From contig QNDZ01000041.1 in assembly GCA_003646055.1 (NCBI GenBank), positions 1-10,845 of the forward strand: a stretch of DNA of 10,845 nt, in the 5' to 3' direction. Positions 6,095 to 10,845 of the stretch are shown here, one piece after another. Source of the DNA: a bacterium. Lineage in GTDB: Bacteria; Hydrothermota; UBA3072; B12-G15. A model generated the notes under the pieces. It did no database searches. It was given only the letters and a program-made list of their open reading frames with translations, and had not been told where the DNA came from. A program made the translations under genes and the position numbers. Positions within the stretch are counted from its first letter, which is position 1. Each line of letters begins with the position of its first letter.

Positions 6095-6123
6095 TTGACA
6101 AAATCGCTTTAGACTTATAAATA
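6095..6123 (+). promoter_or_regulatory. Promoter for the DUF4175 operon, apparently leaderless
   Basis: TTGACA (6095-6100), a 17-nt spacer, then TAAATA (6118-6123); a 15-nt alternative gives TATAAA at 6116-6121. The ATG at 6130 falls 6 nt after the -10, where transcription itself should begin, and no ribosome site precedes it. The tRNA-Leu promoter in this window has the same TTGACA and TAAATA hexamers, which supports the reading. Confidence 0.68.
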
Positions 6124-6129
6124 TATATC

Positions 6130-6759
6130 ATGCTGTTGATTCTTTTGAGTTTTGGTATAGCAAATCCAACAATAGTCCTTGACCAAAGAAAAGCAGATTT
6201 TATATCCAGGGTCAGGGATATGGTTTATACCATAAAGTGTGAAGATACCCTTAATCTCTCTTTTTCATGGGCAAGGGGATATGATGCATACAGGATTACG
6301 GTTGAAATCAGGGATTCAGTGGGGATGCTTAAAGACAGGTATTTCTATGTTTTCAAAAATGACACAACCTATAAATTCTCTTATTATAAACACTATAAAG
6401 AGATTACCAGCAGACTTGAAACCCTGAACCTTGCAGCATACAACTGGATTCTCTTCCTTCCCCCTTATAAATGGACAAAGAAGGGAAACCCATCGGAGGT
6501 ATCTTTTACACTGGATGGAGTTCCTGGAAGGTTATATGTGGATAAAGAGGGGAGGATAAAAAAGGTTGTGATTGAGTATCCTGATATGCCCTTTGAAATT
6601 ATGTTCAAGAAATATGAAGAGGTGGCAGGATTTAAGTATTTCCCTTCTGAATGGGAAGTTAGTTTTGGAGACTTCCACAAGGTATTTAAAGTGGATAAGT
6701 TCTATCTCAATCAGGGACTTTGTGGACCTTGCACATACAAGATACCAAGAAACCCCTGA
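6130..6759 (+). CDS. Secreted LolA-like/DUF4292-like protein
   Basis: A 209-aa protein beginning with a short signal peptide (MLLILLSFGIANP). The remainder alternates beta-strands with a long N-terminal helix (RKADFISRVRDMV), as in the LolA/LppX curved-sheet fold. Typical late elements are GRLYVDKEGRIKKVVIEY (133-150), then MFKKYEEVAGFKYFPSEWEV (158-177), resembling the 'y..v.g.kfP..i.i' motif of DUF4292 and LolA-type proteins. Such proteins bind lipids or lipoproteins in the periplasm; the assignment rests on pattern only. A pair of cysteines (198 and 201) lies near the C-terminus. The start is set by the signal peptide and by the promoter directly in front, implying translation without a leader. 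It overlaps the next gene by 40 nt. Confidence 0.7.
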   Translation: MLLILLSFGIANPTIVLDQRKADFISRVRDMVYTIKCEDTLNLSFSWARGYDAYRITVEIRDSVGMLKDRYFYVFKNDTTYKFSYYKHYKEITSRLETLNLAAYNWILFLPPYKWTKKGNPSEVSFTLDGVPGRLYVDKEGRIKKVVIEYPDMPFEIMFKKYEEVAGFKYFPSEWEVSFGDFHKVFKVDKFYLNQGLCGPCTYKIPRNP

Positions 6760-9611
6760 TTTTTAGGGTATTAAGTTTCCATAAAAGAAGGGTTTTTGTA
6801 TTCTTTATTTACAGACTTCTTTTTGCCCTATCATTCCTGTTTTTTTACATATCCTTCGTAGGAATACTGAAAAGGCATTTTGTGTTTGATTACAAAGAGA
6901 TTGGATTGCTTTTATTCCCTTCCTTTGTTTCATTGATATTACCCTTGATAAAACTCCCATCCCTGAGGAATACCGTTAAATATCTTGAAATGATGAACCC
7001 TGATTTTAAGGGGAGGTTATTCCTTGTATTTTTCCCGTTCAAGACTGAGCAGGATGATAATAAATGGTTTAATCAAGCCCTTTCAGAATCTGAAAACATA
7101 TATTTTTCAAAAAGAGTGCCTGTTTTTGACTGGAGAAAATTTTATGTTCCATCAGTGCTTTTTATACTCTCAATAATTATTTTTTTGTCTTCCCATAAGA
7201 ATTTGAAGGTTATTAATCCCTATATTGATGTACTTTATACAAAAGGTTATGTTGCAGAAGGAGAGCCATCCTTCGTTCTTGTAAAAAGCAACCTTCCAGA
7301 GGTTTTTGTTTATGGTGCTGGAAGAAGAGAAAAAATGATTAAAATGAGAGATTTTAGATGGGGGATTGTCCTGAAGCCTGATACAACATCTGTCTTCAGA
7401 ATTGGCTACAGGCATTATACAAGGGACATAAAAATAGAGGTATTGCCACTACTCCAGATTGAGCAGGTTGAGGTTAAATACATATATCCTGAATATATAA
7501 ATGTTCCAGCACAGATTGAATCCACAATCCCAGAAGAGGTAAACTCAATAGAAGGCACTATTGTTAGAGTATCCGGTATGGCTAACAGGAGGCTTAGATC
7601 AATTGAAGGCATTGACAATGAAAAGATCTATGGGAAAAGATTTACGTTTCACATCAGGGTTTATAAAGATACTACCTATATCCTTACATTTGAGGATTCA
7701 CTGAATTTAACATCGGATGATTATAAAATAAAAATACACTGCATACCAGATGAAAAACCAGAGATTGAGATTGTTTATCCTCAGGGTGATTACAGGATAA
7801 CAACAACCAATCTTGTTCCACTTGTTTTTCAGGCAGAGGATGACATTGGACTGAAAAAGATAGGTATAGTGATGGAGAGAAAAAGTGTTAAGGAATACAG
7901 CATCACGGGAATAAGGATTCAGGACTCTATTGAGATATCCATAAAGAATATGTTGCCAGGAGATTCTGTCCATCTGAAACTTTATGCAGTTGATCTGAAA
8001 GGACAGGTTTCATTCTCAAGTCCACTTCTTGTCTTCATGCCTGGGTTTGATGAATACTTTTCTGAGGCATCTGAACTTGCTGACACCATGTCTTCATTAA
8101 CAGGTGATATTATTGAGAGACAGGAGGAGATAAAAAAGAGTGTGGAGAATCTTATGATGAAGGGTGAACTGACGCCAGAGGACGTGAGTTATTTAAGGGA
8201 AACACTTGAAAAACAGAAGGGTCTTATTCAAACCCTTGAGAATATGAGAGAGATTGCAAAGTCTCTCCAGTCCCCTGAGTTTGCCAGGGAGATGGAAAGG
8301 ATAAAAGAACTTTTGCAGAGCCTTGACCTGGAGACAATAAAGTCCCATTTACCTGACTCAATAACACCCAGCACCAGTCTTGAGAAAATAAAACTTGACC
8401 AGGAAAAACTTCTTGAGATGCTGAGGATGGGGAGAAAGCTCCTTGAAAAGATAAAAAATCTTATGGATGTGAATAAAGCAATATCACAACTTGAGGATAT
8501 AAAGGAGAAGGAGTCTGATATACTTGGTGAGGAATCCCCTGATAGTTTGACAGCAATGGAACAGGAAGAACTGAACAGGAGGGCAGAAAAAACAATCTCA
8601 GATATGAAGTCAAGCGATCTGGAGGCTTTACAGAAAATTGGTGAAATGGCAGAGGAAATGAATTTGAAAGAATTGATGGAAAGATTTCAGGGGGAATTAA
8701 AGCAGGGCAGGATAAACAGAAAACTGGGAACCCAGTTGCTTAAAAACCTTTCTTCTCTGCTTGATAAACTGAACCAGTTGCGCACCTCCATGACAGGTGG
8801 AGAAAGGGCTAAAAAAATGCTCACCTATCTTGCTGTTGATATCTACTTCACCATATCAATGCTTGACAGTATTGAAACTGAAAGAACTTTGCTTGGAGGA
8901 ATTATTTCTGCTGTAAACCAGGAGACAGAAACTGCAAAGAGGCTTTTTCTTACCACACTTGGTTTTTCGCCCATTGTTTTCCAGGAACTTGGAGAGGCAG
9001 GGAAGATGCTTTCAGACCTTGTTGACCACCCGGAGGACATCAAAAATGTTCTTCCACGGATAAAAAGGAAACTTGCCCTTTCAGTTGTTCTTCTCTTTGA
9101 GACCCCACCCTCTTCAGGTGGTTCAATGCTCTCTGCACTCCAGATGTTATCAAATGAACAGAAGAGCATTGGTCAGCAGTTGATGAGCCTTTTACCCCTT
9201 CCTGCGCCAGCAAGGTCTCAGGGATTGAAGGAACTTGCAGGGAAGCAAAGGAGACTTGCCTCTAAGGTGAGAAAACTTGGTGATGCATTCTCCTCACTTG
9301 CTGATGAGATGGAAAAACTTGCAGATGAGTTTGAAAGGGGCTACCTGAATCAGGATGTGATGAAGCGGCAGGAGAAGGTCATAAATCAGTTTCTTGAGGC
9401 CATTAAATCTGTGAGAAGGAGAGAAATCTCAAAGAAGCGAAGGTCAGAACCTGGTAAGGAGTATCCACCCATTATGGTTGAACTCCCTGAAAATCTTGGT
9501 GAGAGGCATCCGTTTTTGAAATCCCTGCTTGAAAAAAGGCTGAAGCGTGAAAAATACCCACCTGCATACAGAAAAATCATAGAGGATTATTTCAGGAGGA
9601 TTACAAAGTGA
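6720..9611 (+). CDS. DUF4175-like membrane-anchored coiled-coil protein
   Basis: A 963-aa protein anchored in the inner membrane. Transmembrane segments lie at about 26-49, 61-79 and 141-158. An extracytoplasmic beta-rich region follows (about 160-440) with the family-like steps KYIYPEYINVPAQ (253-265), a strand set ending GTIVRVSGMANRRL, then PDEKPEIEIVYP (343-354) and AEDDIGLKKIGIV (372-384), reading as Ig-like modules. Residues 445-900 are mostly Glu/Lys/Leu-rich coiled coil. The C-terminus has PPAYRKIIEDYFRRI (947-961), a pattern I associate with DUF4175-type proteins. The function is unknown; in other bacteria relatives sit near MoxR/BatA-type genes. The start is uncertain: TTG at 6720, with only AGGGA nearby, is the only upstream choice that keeps the first membrane helix. 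It overlaps the genes on both sides and is translationally coupled to the next by GTGA. Confidence 0.8.
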   Translation: MWTLHIQDTKKPLIFRVLSFHKRRVFVFFIYRLLFALSFLFFYISFVGILKRHFVFDYKEIGLLLFPSFVSLILPLIKLPSLRNTVKYLEMMNPDFKGRLFLVFFPFKTEQDDNKWFNQALSESENIYFSKRVPVFDWRKFYVPSVLFILSIIIFLSSHKNLKVINPYIDVLYTKGYVAEGEPSFVLVKSNLPEVFVYGAGRREKMIKMRDFRWGIVLKPDTTSVFRIGYRHYTRDIKIEVLPLLQIEQVEVKYIYPEYINVPAQIESTIPEEVNSIEGTIVRVSGMANRRLRSIEGIDNEKIYGKRFTFHIRVYKDTTYILTFEDSLNLTSDDYKIKIHCIPDEKPEIEIVYPQGDYRITTTNLVPLVFQAEDDIGLKKIGIVMERKSVKEYSITGIRIQDSIEISIKNMLPGDSVHLKLYAVDLKGQVSFSSPLLVFMPGFDEYFSEASELADTMSSLTGDIIERQEEIKKSVENLMMKGELTPEDVSYLRETLEKQKGLIQTLENMREIAKSLQSPEFAREMERIKELLQSLDLETIKSHLPDSITPSTSLEKIKLDQEKLLEMLRMGRKLLEKIKNLMDVNKAISQLEDIKEKESDILGEESPDSLTAMEQEELNRRAEKTISDMKSSDLEALQKIGEMAEEMNLKELMERFQGELKQGRINRKLGTQLLKNLSSLLDKLNQLRTSMTGGERAKKMLTYLAVDIYFTISMLDSIETERTLLGGIISAVNQETETAKRLFLTTLGFSPIVFQELGEAGKMLSDLVDHPEDIKNVLPRIKRKLALSVVLLFETPPSSGGSMLSALQMLSNEQKSIGQQLMSLLPLPAPARSQGLKELAGKQRRLASKVRKLGDAFSSLADEMEKLADEFERGYLNQDVMKRQEKVINQFLEAIKSVRRREISKKRRSEPGKEYPPIMVELPENLGERHPFLKSLLEKRLKREKYPPAYRKIIEDYFRRITK

Positions 9612-10618
9612 TATTGATTTATCTGTTACTTTCATTGAATGGTGGAAATAGTGCTGAATTTTCCAGACTTGTTAAGACATATTTGAGGCATCCTGATAGA
9701 AAACTTGAGAATATCATAATTGAGAAGTACAGAGAGATAAGGCCTGATGGACTTGTTAATTACATTAAATTCTTGAAGAAAAAGAATGATGATGAGGGTA
9801 TAAAGAAGGAGATTTTATACTGGATAGATTATCTGAAGGATGCGGATGCTGTACTTGATAGGCATGGCGAAAAGTGGATTCTGGACATACATAGAAAGAT
9901 TACTGACAGTTTTATAAATATCAGGAATAAGCCATATTACTTCAATCTTCTATCCAGATATGTTCCTGTTCTTGAGTTGTATCTTAACAAACTTCACTAT
10001 AAGAACAGGGCAACAAGGATAGTGCTTCCCATGTATATGAGAAGGCTAAGAAGCACCCTTGAAAGGGAGGTTTCAACAGATACGCTATACAAGTACAGAC
10101 AGGGGCTTATGCCATTGATAAGGGGTATGAGGGATAAGTATGAGTACATAAAGAACAGGGAGAAGGAGGAGGAGAAAAGGGCACTTTTGTTTAATATGCT
10201 TCAGAAGGGGGATTATGAAAAGGCAATGGAACTGGCAGGTTGTGATTATGAAAAGGGTATTGCACTGGTGCTTTCTGGTAAAACAGAAGAGGGAAAGACT
10301 TATATAAAACGTGCAATCCTGAATGATAGTTTTAAACTTTTACCCGTGTATATATGCATGAATACAGATGAAAAGGATGCCAGATTCTTGCTCCAGTATA
10401 TGCTTATGGGAAGGGAATACAAGTTAGAGGGTGAACCTGGAATCACACTTTACAATATTCTGAATCAGAAAATGATTATTCAACCCCTTGATACATTCCT
10501 TCTTCCCTATTCCCTTTATTTTGAGGCTGTTAGGAATAGAAAGCAAAAAGAGATAATCCTTGAAAAATATCCATTCACCTCACCTGCATTTATCCTGAGA
10601 AGTAAGGGGAAAAAATAA
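9608..10618 (+). CDS. Exported helical repeat (TPR-like) protein
   Basis: A 336-aa protein of no named family that I recognise. A short hydrophobic N-terminus (MILIYLLLSLNGGNSA) suggests export. The rest is helical and highly charged. The segment 192-240 (LLFNMLQKGDYEKAMELAG... KGIALVLSGKTEEGKTYIKRA) reads as TPR-like helix pairs, and the whole may be a solenoid. The GTG start overlaps the TGA stop of the DUF4175-like gene (GTGA), with AGGAGG at 9594-9599, 8 nt upstream, so translation is coupled and the two products probably work together in the envelope. The TAA stop is directly followed by the 3' end of a tRNA gene on the other strand. Confidence 0.8.
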   Translation: MILIYLLLSLNGGNSAEFSRLVKTYLRHPDRKLENIIIEKYREIRPDGLVNYIKFLKKKNDDEGIKKEILYWIDYLKDADAVLDRHGEKWILDIHRKITDSFINIRNKPYYFNLLSRYVPVLELYLNKLHYKNRATRIVLPMYMRRLRSTLEREVSTDTLYKYRQGLMPLIRGMRDKYEYIKNREKEEEKRALLFNMLQKGDYEKAMELAGCDYEKGIALVLSGKTEEGKTYIKRAILNDSFKLLPVYICMNTDEKDARFLLQYMLMGREYKLEGEPGITLYNILNQKMIIQPLDTFLLPYSLYFEAVRNRKQKEIILEKYPFTSPAFILRSKGKK

Positions 10619-10700
10619 TGCCGGGGAGGGGACTTGAACCCCTACGGGATACCCCACACGGCCCTCAACCGTGCGCGTCTGCCAATTCCGCCACCCCGGC
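10619..10700 (-). tRNA. tRNA-Leu (anticodon GAG)
   Basis: Read on the minus strand, the acceptor stem GCCGGGG (from 10700) pairs with CCCCGGC, followed by discriminator A at 10619. The D arm holds GGCGGAATTGGCAGACGC. The anticodon arm is CACGG-TTGAGGG-CCGTG with anticodon GAG (codons CUC/CUU). A long variable arm with a GGG-TAT-CCC core marks a class II tRNA, and the T arm is AGGGG-TTCAAGT-CCCCT. CCA is not encoded. All stems are GC-rich, in line with a thermophile. Confidence 0.97.
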
Positions 10701-10708
10701 TCAGGTAA

Positions 10709-10736
10709 TATTTATCAAAAACTCCTACCTTGTCAA
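10709..10736 (-). promoter_or_regulatory. Promoter of tRNA-Leu
   Basis: On the minus strand, TTGACA (10736-10731), a 16-nt spacer, then TAAATA (10714-10709), with 8 nt to the first base of the tRNA. This is a close match to a housekeeping sigma-70-type promoter and uses the same hexamers as the promoter before 6130. Confidence 0.75.
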
Positions 10737-10834
10737 GAGGGAATACCCTCAGACTATCCGTAATTTTCCATTGAAGGACATTTAACTTGACTTTTCCCAT
10801 AATGGTATTAGTTTACAGAAAAACGGAGGATGGT

Positions 10835-10845
10835 ATGTGTCTTGG
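10835..10845 (+). CDS. Start of a gene cut by the window end
   Basis: GGAGG (10825-10829) lies 5 nt before ATG TGT CTT GG, giving Met-Cys-Leu and then probably Trp or Gly once the next base is known (TGG is not in frame; the codon begins GG, so it is Gly). The second-residue Cys and MCLG are reminiscent of HypC-type hydrogenase-maturation proteins, which usually begin MCL(A/G). Eleven bases cannot prove this. A closer ATG at 10830 directly abuts the ribosome site and is less likely. An extended -10-like TGGTATTAG lies at 10803-10811, but I see no well-spaced -35. Confidence 0.4.

Noticed and set aside
9444..9635. Minus-strand open frames inside the large 6720-9611 gene and its neighbour
   Set aside because: They are shadows of well-supported plus-strand genes with clear domain patterns and no ribosome sites of their own.
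10781..10811. Promoter for the gene at the window end (TTGACT 10787 with TATTAG 10806)
   Set aside because: The spacing of 13 nt is too short for a standard promoter and alternatives have poor hexamers.

Overview
The window reads like a thermophilic, Gram-negative-type bacterium from a poorly sampled lineage. The rRNA and tRNA are very GC-rich while the protein genes are AT-rich, as in hot-spring bacteria. A beta-barrel outer-membrane protein and secreted, overlapping envelope genes point to a diderm. The style recalls WOR-3/Hydrothermae-like candidate phyla, but this is an impression and not a placement.

Positions 1-3053 are the 3' part of a 23S rRNA gene. It is broken by three group I introns at E. 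coli positions 1917, 1931 and 1951, each carrying its own single-motif LAGLIDADG homing endonuclease. Only 14 nt of exon (648-661) separate introns 1 and 2, and only 20 nt (1334-1353) separate introns 2 and 3. From 2098 the gene is uninterrupted to its 3' end. No 5S rRNA follows.

Positions 3054-4684 hold a small cassette. A secreted protein of about 25 kDa has a duplicated Gly/Ala/Cys-rich hydrophobic C-terminus resembling a bacteriocin. Its lipoprotein signal peptide is encoded one frame away, across a TCTA tetranucleotide repeat, so it looks phase-variable (or mis-assembled). Two small membrane proteins follow. Related roughly 32-bp repeats lie before and after the cassette.

Positions 4685-5662 encode a two-gene unit: a small hydrophobic envelope protein and an 8-strand-sized beta-barrel protein. 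Positions 5668-6067 are a 400-bp non-coding MITE-like element with 27-bp terminal inverted repeats.

Positions 6130-10618 are a tight, overlapping three-gene envelope operon: a LolA-like secreted protein, a 963-aa DUF4175-like membrane/coiled-coil protein and a solenoid-like exported protein. It is preceded by a promoter placed so that the mRNA should be leaderless. A tRNA-Leu(GAG) on the minus strand touches the last stop codon, and the final 11 bases begin a new plus-strand gene.
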